In this document: piece after piece, positions 37,166 to 47,119 of the stretch
Layout: each line of letters starts with the position of its first letter
Numbering within the stretch: position 1 is the first letter of the stretch
From: Aquilaria yunnanensis
Lineage: Eukaryota; Streptophyta; Magnoliopsida; Malvales; Thymelaeaceae
Direction of reading: 5' to 3'
DNA length: 64,000 bases
Assembly (NCBI GenBank): GCA_039654915.1
Contig: CM077594.1
Location: forward strand, 96,176,893 to 96,240,892
Position numbers and translations under genes: made by a program
The notes under the pieces: model-generated
The model's input: the letters and a program-made list of their open reading frames with translations, nothing else
Told to the model about the DNA's origin: nothing
The model's database searches: none

Positions 37166-38923
37166 ATGGCAGAACAAGCCGAAGGACGTCTCATGGAGAT
37201 GGAGTCCAAGATTGAAAGTATGTCAGAACAGATGAAACAATTGATGGAATTAATCAAAGGGAAAGCAACTCAAGTCCCCATCAAAGAAGTACAAGATCCC
37301 ACTTATCCCCCGGGATTCACCCCGCAACGAGTCTCAGTCCAAGAAAACCTGTTTCAAGAATCAGGACCCTCTGCTAGTGTTCACCTGAAACAAGACACTG
37401 TACAGGAAGAGAAGAAGACATTACCAAAAGATGAAGCAGAATCTCAAAAAATCGAGACAATAGGGAAAAGACTGAGAGCCATTGAAGGAGGCACTATATT
37501 CGGATCCCTTTCAGTGGATGACCTCTGCTTAGTGCCAGACGTCGTAATCCCTTCAGATTTTAAGGTGCCAGATTTCGTAAAATACGATGGAACGAGTGAT
37601 CCCATCACTCACATCACTTTGTTTCTCAGAAGACTACAACCACTTACCAAAGATGAGAAGGTGTGGATCGCACTTTTTCAGGAAAGTCTCACAAAATCAG
37701 CATTACAGTGGTATCTAAGCCAAGGTCCAAGAAACATAAAAACTTGGAATGACCTTGCTCAGGCCTTCATCGGCAACTATAAACATGTTATGGACTTAGC
37801 TCCGGATCGCCAAACTCTCCAAAACATGGAGAAGAAAAAAACAGAAACTTTTAAGGAATACGCCCAACGATGGAGGGACTTAGCTGCACAAGTACAGCCA
37901 CCCATGACAGAAAGAGAAATGGTCACTTTGTTTGTCCAGACACTGAAATACCCATATTATGACAAACTTATTGGCAATGCGGCAACTAACTTCTCCGACG
38001 TAGTCATGTCTGGAGAAAGGATCGAGCATGGTATCAGAACCGGGAAGATTACTGAGTCCTTTAGTGATCCTATGAAAAGAGGAGGACCATCCAGAAGAAA
38101 AGATGAAGAAATACAACAAATCGGACGAGGAAGAGGGATTCCCCTCGTGGGTACCGTGGCTACCGGACCTCGCCTATCCTATTCTGCCAACAGGCCCAAT
38201 TATTATCCTACCAATAGGCCCAATGATTATCCTCCAAATAGGCCCAGTGATTATCTTCCCAATAGACCCAACAATTATCCTCTCAACAGGCCTAATCAGT
38301 TACGGCCACCTGTTCCGACTCCTCCAATGCCTGCACCAAGACCAAGAGAAATTTTCGCACCGATTCCCATGACTTATACTGAGTTATATCCAAAACTCAT
38401 CCAGAGCCAACTCATTCACCCAATTCCCACAAGGCCATTCGAACCCCCATATCCAACATGGTATGACCCTAAACTAAATTGCCCATATCATGATGGTGCC
38501 GTGGGCCACGGACTCGAAAATTGCATAGCATTGAAGCGTATAGTCCAACAATTAATTGAGTCAAAGTGGTTGGACTTTTCCGATGAACCAAACGTCACTC
38601 ATAATCCATTGCCTCCTCATCAAGCCAAACCAGTCAATATGATGGAAGAATACTGGCCGATGAAGAAAACAGTCAATGATATCATAACCCCTCTTAAGCA
38701 TGTATATTCATGCCTTGTGAAAGAAGGGATTATCATAGGAAAGTCTTCTGGAAATAAAGAAGTCGAGGATGAGGAGTGGTGCAACTTTCATAACAGTAAG
38801 AGTCATTCTATCCAAGAATGCCCAGAATTCCGTAAAAGTCTACAAAGTCTCATGGACTCCTCCCAAATCATCGTTTTTATGTCAGATAAAGAGGATGACG
38901 TGAATGTGATAATTAAAGAATAA
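37166..38923 (+). CDS. gag: Gag polyprotein, 585 aa
   Basis: This is the structural protein of the retrotransposon particle. Residues about 5-35 form a short coiled coil. Residues about 130-290 are the capsid-like retrotrans_gag region (DFVKYDGTSDPITHITLFLR, then ALQWYL, FKEYAQRWRDLA and LFVQTLKYPYYDKL). Residues about 340-378 are an 8-residue tandem repeat starting NRPNxYP, coded by about four 24-base repeats. Two zinc knuckles follow, both in CHHC form: C-x2-H-x5-H-x4-C (about residue 437) and C-x2-H-x4-H-x4-C (about residue 532). They should bind element RNA. The frame ends in a single TAA at 38921, and the same frame continues directly into the protease ORF. Confidence 0.9.
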   Translation: MAEQAEGRLMEMESKIESMSEQMKQLMELIKGKATQVPIKEVQDPTYPPGFTPQRVSVQENLFQESGPSASVHLKQDTVQEEKKTLPKDEAESQKIETIGKRLRAIEGGTIFGSLSVDDLCLVPDVVIPSDFKVPDFVKYDGTSDPITHITLFLRRLQPLTKDEKVWIALFQESLTKSALQWYLSQGPRNIKTWNDLAQAFIGNYKHVMDLAPDRQTLQNMEKKKTETFKEYAQRWRDLAAQVQPPMTEREMVTLFVQTLKYPYYDKLIGNAATNFSDVVMSGERIEHGIRTGKITESFSDPMKRGGPSRRKDEEIQQIGRGRGIPLVGTVATGPRLSYSANRPNYYPTNRPNDYPPNRPSDYLPNRPNNYPLNRPNQLRPPVPTPPMPAPRPREIFAPIPMTYTELYPKLIQSQLIHPIPTRPFEPPYPTWYDPKLNCPYHDGAVGHGLENCIALKRIVQQLIESKWLDFSDEPNVTHNPLPPHQAKPVNMMEEYWPMKKTVNDIITPLKHVYSCLVKEGIIIGKSSGNKEVEDEEWCNFHNSKSHSIQECPEFRKSLQSLMDSSQIIVFMSDKEDDVNVIIKE

Positions 38924-38935
38924 GAAGTCAATATC

Positions 38936-40477
38936 ATGCCAAGACCACTAGTCATTCCAATCTCAAAATCTGCTCTCAAGCCTTTAAGAATTCAAGTTCC
39001 AAAGCCATTCCCGTACAAATCAGACAAAACTGTTCCATGGAACTATGGCTATACTTCTAACATCACATCAACTCCGTTAGAAGTTGGGGGCATGACTAGA
39101 AGCGGTCAGTGTTATTCTCCCGAGCAAATGAACAAGCTCCAACAAGAGAAGAATGTTACGGATCTAGCAAATGGACCTATTAACACATCTAAAGAGCAAG
39201 AGATGCCTCGAGCAGTAACAGATGAACAAGCTACTGAGTTTCTCAAACTCATAAAGCAAAGTGAATACAGTATCGTGGAGCAGTTGAACCGTCTGCCAGC
39301 AAAGATCTCCATACTTTCATTACTCTTAAGTTCTGATGCCCATCGAGAAGCTCTTCTCAAAGTCCTGAATAAGGCTTATGTTGAACAAGATATCTCCGTG
39401 AACAACTTTGACCACCTTGTCAACAACATCACGGCACAAAATCTCATCACATTCACTGACGATGAGATACCAGCAGAAGGAAGGGGTCACTCTAAGGCTC
39501 TACATATTTCGATTAAATACAAAGATCGGATTATGGCTAGAGTTCTGATCGACAATGGATCAGCTCTAAATGTAATGCCATTAGAAACTTTACATAAGAT
39601 CGGTTTAGACCCATCACACCTCAACAACAGTCATATTGTTGTTCGAGCATTTGACGGAACAAAGAGAGATGTGGTTGGAGAAATAGAGCTACCAATTGGG
39701 ATTGGTCCCTGTCTTTTCCATATCACATTCCAAGTCATGGACATTTCTCCATCTTATACTTGTCTGCTGGGAAGACCATGGATCCATATGGCTGGAGCAA
39801 TTCCTTCCTCATTACATCAAAAAATGAAATTCATCATTGAAGGAAAGATAATCACAGTCTTTGCTGAAGAAGACATTCTGCTATCTAGACCTGCGGATGC
39901 TCAATATGTTGAGGTCAATGAAAATATACCTGATTGCTCCTTCAGGTCTTTTGAGATTGTCAATGCTGCTTATGTCAGTGAATATGGAGAAGAACCCGTT
40001 CCTAACATCTCTAAAACAAGTCGCATGGTCGCCAAACTCATGATAAAAGGAGGATACTCACCAGGGTTAGGTTTGGGACAAGATTTACAAGGAATCCCAG
40101 AGCCATTGAAAATATCCGCAAATGAAGGGAAATACGGCCTAGGCTTCACACCGACAAGACATGATAAAATGAAGGCAGTAGCTGAAAAGAGAGAAAAGAG
40201 GATTGCACGATTAACAGGGCATCCTCTCCAGGAAAGAAATCTGGATATCCCTGAAATCACCGAAACGTTCGTGAGTGGTGGTCTCATTCCGAAAAATGAC
40301 AATGAAGGCAAGCTGACTATCAACATCAACAAGTCTTTTGAAAGTCTTTCTATTCAGGCAATCATCAGCGATTCACCTGAAGAGGAGGAGCTCGTTCAAC
40401 CTTGTGGCCCACGGGATGTGCTGAACAATTGGGAGGCGATAGAACTGCCTGTTATAATCGAAAGCTTTCCAAAGTAA
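38936..40477 (+). CDS. pro: Aspartic protease with G-patch domain, 513 aa
   Basis: It is in the same frame as gag, separated by one stop codon and 12 bases. The active site is VLIDNGSALNVMP with Asp206, the DNGS form usual in Tat elements rather than DTG/DSG. The flap and second half follow (FQVMDISPSYTCLLGRPWIH near residues 265-285). Residues about 355-405 are a G-patch (GGYSPGLGLGQDLQGIPEPL), which other Tat elements also carry at this place and which usually contacts RNA or helicases. The enzyme would cleave the Gag-Pol polyprotein. The stop at 40475 overlaps a splice donor; see the intron entry. Confidence 0.88.
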   Translation: MPRPLVIPISKSALKPLRIQVPKPFPYKSDKTVPWNYGYTSNITSTPLEVGGMTRSGQCYSPEQMNKLQQEKNVTDLANGPINTSKEQEMPRAVTDEQATEFLKLIKQSEYSIVEQLNRLPAKISILSLLLSSDAHREALLKVLNKAYVEQDISVNNFDHLVNNITAQNLITFTDDEIPAEGRGHSKALHISIKYKDRIMARVLIDNGSALNVMPLETLHKIGLDPSHLNNSHIVVRAFDGTKRDVVGEIELPIGIGPCLFHITFQVMDISPSYTCLLGRPWIHMAGAIPSSLHQKMKFIIEGKIITVFAEEDILLSRPADAQYVEVNENIPDCSFRSFEIVNAAYVSEYGEEPVPNISKTSRMVAKLMIKGGYSPGLGLGQDLQGIPEPLKISANEGKYGLGFTPTRHDKMKAVAEKREKRIARLTGHPLQERNLDIPEITETFVSGGLIPKNDNEGKLTININKSFESLSIQAIISDSPEEEELVQPCGPRDVLNNWEAIELPVIIESFPK

Positions 40478-40672
40478 TCTAATAGTAAAAACCTCCTAAA
40501 GAAAGGTTCAATCAATAGGGTGTAGTCTTTGTTTAAGTGAACCTTTTAGTTATTGCTTTTTATTCCAATAAAGTTGTGATTTATGCACATTGTAAATAAA
40601 GTACCAGTTTGCATCCATCTCATTCGTGCCATTTTTTTTCTCTTCTCTTTCTTTTCTCTCTGGATAATGCAG
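40474..40672 (+). other. Predicted intron between protease and RT
   Basis: The donor GTAATC begins at 40474, inside the last codon of the protease ORF, so the stop is within the intron. The acceptor AG is at 40671-40672, after a strong pyrimidine tract at 40632-40660. Removing these 199 bases keeps the reading frame open into pol with no stop before 40704. Elements of the Ogre group are known to carry an intron in this position, and partial splicing sets the Gag-Pol ratio. Confidence 0.75.
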
Positions 40673-40703
40673 ACCCAAAACTCTCTTTGATGACAATGAA
40701 AGA

Positions 40704-43700
40704 ATGAACTTTGATAATCCTGTAAACACTACCGACTCGGACGACGAAGATCTTCAAGTATCTCCTGAGCTATTAAAAATGATTGAGCAAGATGAAAAAG
40801 AAAGAGCAACAAGTCAAGAACCAACTGAGGTATTCAACCTAGGAGACAGTCAGGATGTAAAAGAAGTCAAGATTGGCACTTTATTCCCTCCTGAAGAAAA
40901 AGAAGAATTAGTCCATTTATTGAAAGAATATGTGGATGTATTCGCTTGGTCATACCAAGATATGCCCGGCTTAAGCTCAGACATTGTACTACACAAAATA
41001 CCCTTGAAACCTGGGGCGAAGCCTGTCAGACAGAAGTTACGAAGATTAAAGCCGGAGTTAATCTTAAGAGTAAAAGACGAGATTCAAAAGCTGTGGGATG
41101 CAGGATTCCTGGGGGTTGCTGAATATACAGAATGGGTGGTTAACATTGTCCCAGTCGAAAAGAAAGAAAGTGGGAAACTAAGAGTTTGTCAGGACTACCG
41201 GCCTTTGAACGAAGCCAGTCCTAAAGATAACTTCCCACTTCCTCATATTGATACACTGGTGGATAATACCGCAGGAAACTCCTACTTTTCCTTCATGGAT
41301 GGTTTTTCTGGATACAATCAAATCAAACTTGATCCAGATGACATGATAAAAACTGCTTTTATTACCCTTTGGGGTACCTTCTACTATAAGGTGATGCCTT
41401 TCGGGTTAAAGAATGCTGGTGCTACATATCAAAGAGCCATGGTCACGTTGTTCCATGACATGATGCATAAAGAAATTGAAGTATATGTGGACGACATGAT
41501 CGCCAAAACTTTCACTGCTGGGGGGCATCTAAAAGTGCTAAGAAAACTATTCGATAGACTTCACAAATATCAATTGAAGTTGAATCCTGCCAAATGTACT
41601 TTTGGAGCCTCTTCAGGAAAGTTATTGGGTTTCATAGTCAGCAAGGACGGGATTCGAGTTGACCCGAGTAAAGTCAAAGCGATACAAGAAATGCAACCCC
41701 CGAAGACTCCAAAACAAGTAAGAAGTTTTCTGGGTAGAATCAACTTCATAGCAAGGTTCATATCACAATTGACGTCCAAGTGTGAACCGCTTTTCAAATC
41801 ACTAAAGAAGAACAATCCGATTGAGTGGAATAACGAATGTCAAGAAGCGTTCGAGAAAATCAAACGATATCTATCAAATCCACCAGTCTTGATACCACCT
41901 CGATCCGGAGAACCGTTGATTCTATATTTATCCATACAGGATTCTTCATTAGGATCCGTATTGGGTCAACGTGATGAGACAAGCAAGAAGGAGCATGCAA
42001 TTTACTATTTGAGCAAAAAGCTTACCACATATGAAGCTAAATACTCAATAGTAGAAAAGTCCTGTTGTGCCCTTGCATGGGTAGCACATCGACTACGACA
42101 CTACATGCTCAACAACACAACATTACTGATCTCCAAGACTGACCCCATTAAGTACATTTTCGAGAAACCCGCTTTATCAGGCAGGATTGCAAAATGGCAA
42201 ATGCTGTTATCTGAATACGACATACAGTATGTCACCCAAAAGGCCGTAAAAGGAAGTGTGATCGCTGAATATCTGGCTGATAGAGCATTGGAGGATTATG
42301 AGCCCATGAGAATGGACTTTCCTGATGGAGATATAATGACGATAGAACAGGAAGTCGATGAAGAAAATGAAACATGGAAAATGGCATTCGATGGAGCATC
42401 TAATGCTTTGGGACAAGGGATCGGAGCTATACTCATCTCTCCAAGCGGAGAGCAGTTTCCCCTCACAGCAAAAATTACATTTCCTTGTACCAACAATATA
42501 GTAGAGTATGAAGCATGTGCTATGGGACTCCAAATGGCATTGGATTTGAAAGTGCGAGATCTCCGAGTCTATGGGGATTCCGCATTAGTCATATATCAAA
42601 TCAATGGAGAATGGGAGACAAGAGATTCAAAATTAATCCCTTACCAAAAGCTTATACTAGACATGACTCGAAGATTTAACAGTATAAGTTTCCATCATCT
42701 TCCAAGGGAAGATAATCAAATCCCAGACGCTTTAGCTACTTTGGCTGCTATGTACAAGATAAGCGACCCTGAGCATACTCCTGTGTTCGAGATGAAAATA
42801 ATAGATTCTCCAGCTTATTGCATGAGCATCGAAGAAGAATTGGATGGAAAGCCTTGGTATCATGATATCAAGAAATACCTCCAAGAACGAACATATCCAC
42901 TAGAAGCATCAGAAAATGACAAGAAATTTCTACGAAGATTGTCAATGGGTTTTCTTTTAAACTTAGACATACTCTACAAGAAAACCCCAGACTCGATGCT
43001 ACTTCGCTGTGTAGATACTCATGAAGCACGAAAGATCATGGAAGAAGTTCATTCTGGAATATGTGGAGCACACACTAGTGGTCATACCATGGCAAGACAA
43101 ATAATGAGGGCTGGCTACTATTGGCTCACATTGGAAAGTGATTGTATTAATCACGTGAGAAAATGTCACAAATGTCAAATATATGCCAACAAGATCCAAG
43201 CTCCACCCACCCCTCTTAATGTAACAGCAATACCTTGGCCTTTTGCCATGTGGGGAATTGACGTCATTGGAGCCATTACCCCTAAAGCTTCCAATGGTCA
43301 CAAATTCATCCTAGTGGCAATTGACTACTTCACTAAATGGGTAGAAGCTATGTCATATGCAAGTGTGACTCAAAAGGTGGTATGCCGGTTCATTAAGAAA
43401 GAAATCATTTGTCGTTATGGGCCGCCGGAATGTATCATCTCAGACAATGCCACGAACCTGAACAATGCAATGATGCAGACTTTGTGCCGGCAGTTCAAAA
43501 TCAAACATCTCAATTCGGCACCTTATCGACCAATGATGAATGGTGCAGTAGAAGCGGCCAATAAAAATATCAAGAGAATTGTTGAAAAGATGATCGTCAC
43601 TTACAAGGACTGGCATGAGATGTTACCTTTTGCACTACATGCTTATAGAACTTCTACCCGTACTTCTACTGGAGCAACACCTTTTTCTCTGGTATACGGT

Positions 43701-44102
43701 ATGGAGGCTGTATTGCCCATCGAAGTTGAAATACCTTCATTAAGGGTACTAATGGATACTCAATTAAGAGAAGCAGAATGGGTCAAAGCTAGATACGAGC
43801 AATTAAATCTAATTGATGAAAGAAGAATGATAGCCCTCTGCCATGGGCAACTTTATCAAAGAAGGATGATTCGTTCTTACAACAAAAAGGTTCGCCCACG
43901 ACAATTTCACGAGGGTGACATAGTGCTCAAGAAAATTTTACCCATGCAACATGATTCAAGAGGAAAATGGACACCAAATTATGACGGGCCATATGTCGTG
44001 AAGAAAGCATTTTCAGGAGGGGCACTAATTCTGACAGAAATGGATGGACGAGAATTACCGAAGCCAGTAAATTCGGATGCAGTAAAGAAATACTTTGCAT
44101 AA
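40704..44102 (+). CDS. pol: Pol: RT, RNase H, second RNase H, integrase
   Basis: An intact 1132-codon frame; after splicing it would be continuous with protease through 40673. Reverse transcriptase covers about residues 100-340 with YVDDM at 261-265. The first RNase H lies at about 400-530 and looks degenerate. A second, archaeal-like RNase H lies at about 558-690 with Asp563 (MAFDGAS), Glu in NNIVEYEACA, Asp in VYGDSAL and Asp in NQIPDALA. Integrase has an HHCC zinc region at about 775-830 (KCHKCQ) and catalytic Asp853, Asp914 and Glu950, a DD35E spacing. No chromodomain follows. The dual RNase H is diagnostic of the Tat lineage. All key residues are present, so the element may be autonomous. 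Confidence 0.93.
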   Translation: MNFDNPVNTTDSDDEDLQVSPELLKMIEQDEKERATSQEPTEVFNLGDSQDVKEVKIGTLFPPEEKEELVHLLKEYVDVFAWSYQDMPGLSSDIVLHKIPLKPGAKPVRQKLRRLKPELILRVKDEIQKLWDAGFLGVAEYTEWVVNIVPVEKKESGKLRVCQDYRPLNEASPKDNFPLPHIDTLVDNTAGNSYFSFMDGFSGYNQIKLDPDDMIKTAFITLWGTFYYKVMPFGLKNAGATYQRAMVTLFHDMMHKEIEVYVDDMIAKTFTAGGHLKVLRKLFDRLHKYQLKLNPAKCTFGASSGKLLGFIVSKDGIRVDPSKVKAIQEMQPPKTPKQVRSFLGRINFIARFISQLTSKCEPLFKSLKKNNPIEWNNECQEAFEKIKRYLSNPPVLIPPRSGEPLILYLSIQDSSLGSVLGQRDETSKKEHAIYYLSKKLTTYEAKYSIVEKSCCALAWVAHRLRHYMLNNTTLLISKTDPIKYIFEKPALSGRIAKWQMLLSEYDIQYVTQKAVKGSVIAEYLADRALEDYEPMRMDFPDGDIMTIEQEVDEENETWKMAFDGASNALGQGIGAILISPSGEQFPLTAKITFPCTNNIVEYEACAMGLQMALDLKVRDLRVYGDSALVIYQINGEWETRDSKLIPYQKLILDMTRRFNSISFHHLPREDNQIPDALATLAAMYKISDPEHTPVFEMKIIDSPAYCMSIEEELDGKPWYHDIKKYLQERTYPLEASENDKKFLRRLSMGFLLNLDILYKKTPDSMLLRCVDTHEARKIMEEVHSGICGAHTSGHTMARQIMRAGYYWLTLESDCINHVRKCHKCQIYANKIQAPPTPLNVTAIPWPFAMWGIDVIGAITPKASNGHKFILVAIDYFTKWVEAMSYASVTQKVVCRFIKKEIICRYGPPECIISDNATNLNNAMMQTLCRQFKIKHLNSAPYRPMMNGAVEAANKNIKRIVEKMIVTYKDWHEMLPFALHAYRTSTRTSTGATPFSLVYGMEAVLPIEVEIPSLRVLMDTQLREAEWVKARYEQLNLIDERRMIALCHGQLYQRRMIRSYNKKVRPRQFHEGDIVLKKILPMQHDSRGKWTPNYDGPYVVKKAFSGGALILTEMDGRELPKPVNSDAVKKYFA

Positions 44103-45468
44103 TGAAGAAATTTTCAAACAGAAGGGGAGAAGTGGATACAGGGTTACCAAAGTTTATTTGATCAAAGTTGTCAAAGAGAGCTTTCTTCTCTTACACTTTC
44201 ATTATCTATCTGCACCCAAGATTTTCATATTACTCATAAATAAAAAGCCAATTTTCTTTAACTTACCTTAGATTCTCACGTTCAAAATGCTAAAGTCGCT
44301 TCTATCCAGTTCTTTTCCTTCAAATCTCACATTCTTACTAGCCTTAAGTGTGCAATAAATTATGACTTTTGAAGGAAGAATAGTAATAATTAAAACTTAG
44401 AAAAAACAAAGACCGTAGATTACTTTGATAAGCTTTATGAATTAAAACAGGTAAGATTGAGGTCCTGCTTTGCGAGCGGCACAGAACATAGGCTAACAAA
44501 GAAGAAGGAGTAACAAATCTTTGGGAGATAGCCTTGGTGGTAGCCTGAATGATCGCTTCAGAAGTCTTAACACGTCCATGTCAGCAAGAAAGAATCATAC
44601 TCACGAATATCTCAACAGGGACAATTATCCAGAGAGGCATAAAGTACGAGGCGGACATTAAGGAAATTGAAGCCAAAATTTAAGAACAAATCAAGGAAAG
44701 AAGATTTTTGAAAAGAGTTAGGCTTTTGAGACAATGGACAATAGCTGGAAAGCGAGACAATGAACAACAGCTGGAAAGCAAGACAATGAACAACAGCTGG
44801 AAAGTGAAACAATGGACAACAGTTGGAAAGCATAAAGAGATTCAACGATAGAAGGCAATTACAAAGAGGATCCAGTAAAGCAAAGATATAAAAAAATAAT
44901 AAATCCATCAGTTACACATGCTCTGCATTCATGCATTTCACATCATGCATGCATGGCATACAGAACAAGGATCAAATGGGAAGCGTATCCACCGCACAGT
45001 CACAGCAGTATAAGCTGACGTCTCAGTGACATCCGTTTTTACCAATCTACCGCTGGATGCACAGCTGATATAGTAGACCCAGCCCCATCAGCAATTCAAG
45101 GATAAAGTAGACAATATTGTCAAAATCCTGGTAATCAATTCAATAATCGAGGCTACACCGGGATGGACAGAATTGACGCCAGCTTAGCAGTATCCAAGAT
45201 AAGAAATAGCTATGGTCAAAGATAAGCGTGGATATCGAGAAATATTGTCGTCGAAAGCAGACAATGGATTCAATAATCAAGGACTGGATCAATGTCATGC
45301 CTGATGAGATATCAAAGATAAGAAATATCTATGATACTAAAATAAAGTAGGATCCACTTTTCCGGTTAAACGGCGGATACGGTACCCCGTGACTCTCAAG
45401 TCGGTTCTCTCAGTTGCCCATAATAACTGATTCCTTCACCCCTTCTTTCTTTTACTTCCTCCTAGAAA
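44103..45468 (+). other. Post-pol spacer with short repeats
   Basis: No supported ORF. It holds a polypurine-like run (agaaggggagaag, about 44119-44132) just after pol, perhaps a relic or internal second-strand primer; four exact-length copies of a 26-bp unit (44728-44831); and a partial duplication around 45139-45215 and 45268-45334 sharing ttcaataatc and gataagaaat. The last 100 bases (from about 45370) are the 5' part of a duplicated unit shared with the second and third cargo ORFs (ccccgtgact, then aataactgattc). Confidence 0.55.
44728..44831 (+). repeat. 4 x 26-bp tandem repeat
   Basis: Units begin at 44728, 44754, 44780 and 44806. Each reads close to gagacaatgaacaacagctg followed by gaaagc. 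Confidence 0.85.
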
Positions 45469-46017
45469 ATGGATCCTACTTTTTCCGCCTTGCGAAAGTA
45501 TTTCCCTTCTCTCCCAATGAACATCCTAAAAAAGATCTACCAAGTTCGCTGTGAACGATTAAGAGCTCTGATGCATAAAGGAATCCCTGAAGATGTGCGG
45601 TGGTTAATTGAAGCTAAGGTTCGTCTGGCAGGTGAAATCCCAGAGGCATTTGTGTCTTACATGCCTGGTGTTGGCAAAAGTTCTTATGCCAGAAAAAGAA
45701 GAGCGAAAAGATTACAAGTCTGCCATAAATGTGGTAGGTGGACTTGTAAGACTAGGTGTCGTTCTTTAGGAATGATCTCCAATAATCGAGAAGATAAAAT
45801 ACGGTTCATCAAGAATGGCTTGAGTAAGGACTCATTGGATGATATCCAATTGACTCTTGAGACGCATTCTTGTGGATCTGTGCAACGTGAAATTCTTGAT
45901 TTATGGAGTATTTTTCATGAAGAACGAGACCGTTACAGTCCCGGGAATCTGACTTTAAACGACCCTGTTTGCCGGCTTGTAAGAAAGCTAGATGGGAAGC
46001 AGATCCTCGACTCATAG
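45469..46017 (+). CDS. Cargo ORF 1: basic zinc-cluster protein, viral NABP-like
   Basis: An intact 182-codon frame after a CT-rich leader, with ATGG context. Residues 7-28 (ALRKYFPSLPMNILKKIYQV) are amphipathic. Residues 69-81 form a GKSSYARKRRAKR basic patch, followed at once by Cys85-x2-Cys88-x4-Cys93-x3-Cys97, then FIKNGL at 113-118. This order (G-[KR]-S, two to five Arg/Lys, Cys cluster, F-[IV]-K-x-G) resembles the cysteine-rich nucleic-acid-binding proteins at the 3' end of carlavirus and vitivirus genomes, several of which suppress RNA silencing. The C-terminal 60 residues have no counterpart I know. The similarity is from pattern recognition only. It likely binds nucleic acid. It is first of three tandem paralogues; copies have stayed open while diverging, which suggests selection. 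Confidence 0.72.
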   Translation: MDPTFSALRKYFPSLPMNILKKIYQVRCERLRALMHKGIPEDVRWLIEAKVRLAGEIPEAFVSYMPGVGKSSYARKRRAKRLQVCHKCGRWTCKTRCRSLGMISNNREDKIRFIKNGLSKDSLDDIQLTLETHSCGSVQREILDLWSIFHEERDRYSPGNLTLNDPVCRLVRKLDGKQILDS

Positions 46018-46179
46018 AAGCCGTTAATGCCGTTACTGGACGTAAAACCAGTGGAAGATGTAAGCCACAGTCACAATTACTGTACATACAGTTTGTTATA
46101 TTTGGAAAAATTTGCATTTTCTTTTGACAGATGTACATGCTCCCCTAAGTGTAATCGACACGTTATCCCTTTTCATCAC

Positions 46180-46186
46180 TATAAAT
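46180..46186 (+). promoter_or_regulatory. TATA-like box before cargo ORF 2
   Basis: CTATAAATGCG lies about 125 bases upstream of the ATG at 46307, after tttcatca. The same word in the same setting occurs before ORF 3 at 47005-47011. Possible internal promoters duplicated with the genes. Confidence 0.4.
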
Positions 46187-46306
46187 GCGTGTTCTTCCTT
46201 CTGATTAAACAACAGATAAGATACCCCGTGACTTCTAAAGTCGATTATTCCAGTTTCCTGCAATAACTGATTCATTTCCCTCTTCTCTCAAATTCTTCTC
46301 TCATCA

Positions 46307-46855
46307 ATGGATTCTACTCTTTCTGTACTGCGAAAATACTTTCCTTCCCTCCCACTAAAAGTCCTTAAAAAGATCTACCTTGCTAGATGTGAAAGAATCA
46401 GAGTTTTTACACGCAAAGGCATTCCCGACAATGTGCAGTGGATAATTGAAGCTAAGGTCCGTTTGGCGGGTGAAGTTCCAGATGCATTTATGCCCCGCAT
46501 GCCCGGTTTAGGTAAAAGCCGTTATGCCAAAAGGCGAAGAGCAAAGAGACTAGGCGTGTGTTATAAATGTGGGCGATGGAATTGTAATACTAAATGTCGC
46601 TCTTTAGGATACATCTCCATAAATCGTGAAGATAAAAGAAAATTCATTAAGAATGGCCTGCGTAAGGAGTCTCTGAAAGATATCCGAGAGACTCTTGAAA
46701 CGCATTCTTGCGGAAAAGTGCAAGGTGAAATTATCGGTTTATGGAGGACTTACCATAAAGAACGAAACCGTTACAGTCTTGGGAATGTGATTTTAAACGA
46801 CCCCGTTTGTCAGTTTGTAAGAAAACTAGATGGGAAGCAAATCCCCGACTTATAG
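46307..46855 (+). CDS. Cargo ORF 2: basic zinc-cluster protein, viral NABP-like
   Basis: Paralogue of the ORF at 45469, also 182 codons. The basic patch is GKSRYAKRRRAKR, the Cys cluster C-x2-C-x4-C-x3-C is conserved at the same positions (CYKCGRWNCNTKC), and FIKNGL and the C-terminal LNDPVCQFVRKLDGKQIP segment are kept. The upstream leader and about 60 bases after the stop (gaagccattactggac) are also shared, so the duplicated unit of about 800-840 bases includes flanks. Role as for ORF 1. Substitutions relative to the others fall mostly outside the Cys cluster and basic patch. Confidence 0.72.
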   Translation: MDSTLSVLRKYFPSLPLKVLKKIYLARCERIRVFTRKGIPDNVQWIIEAKVRLAGEVPDAFMPRMPGLGKSRYAKRRRAKRLGVCYKCGRWNCNTKCRSLGYISINREDKRKFIKNGLRKESLKDIRETLETHSCGKVQGEIIGLWRTYHKERNRYSLGNVILNDPVCQFVRKLDGKQIPDL

Positions 46856-47004
46856 AAGGCATTGAAGCCATTACTGGACATGAATTAGTGGAAGATGAGA
46901 GCCACAGTCATGATTGCTGTACATATAAGCTGTCATTTGTCTTTTCTTTTGGCAATAATGTACTTACTTCCGTAAGTGTAATAAACGCATTATCCTTTCA
47001 TCAC

Positions 47005-47011
47005 TATAAAT
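47005..47011 (+). promoter_or_regulatory. TATA-like box before cargo ORF 3
   Basis: TATAAAT in the same setting as at 46180, about 110 bases before the likely start at 47120. Confidence 0.4.
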
Positions 47012-47119
47012 GCGTGTTCTTCCTTCTGGATACGGTACTCCATAACTCCCAAATTCAGTTATTTCCATTTCCTACAATCACTAATTTCTTTCTTTTTCTC
47101 TTAAATGCCTCATTCATCA

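Noticed and set aside
42207..43301. Minus-strand frames across pol
   Set aside because: Antisense shadows of the pol coding sequence.
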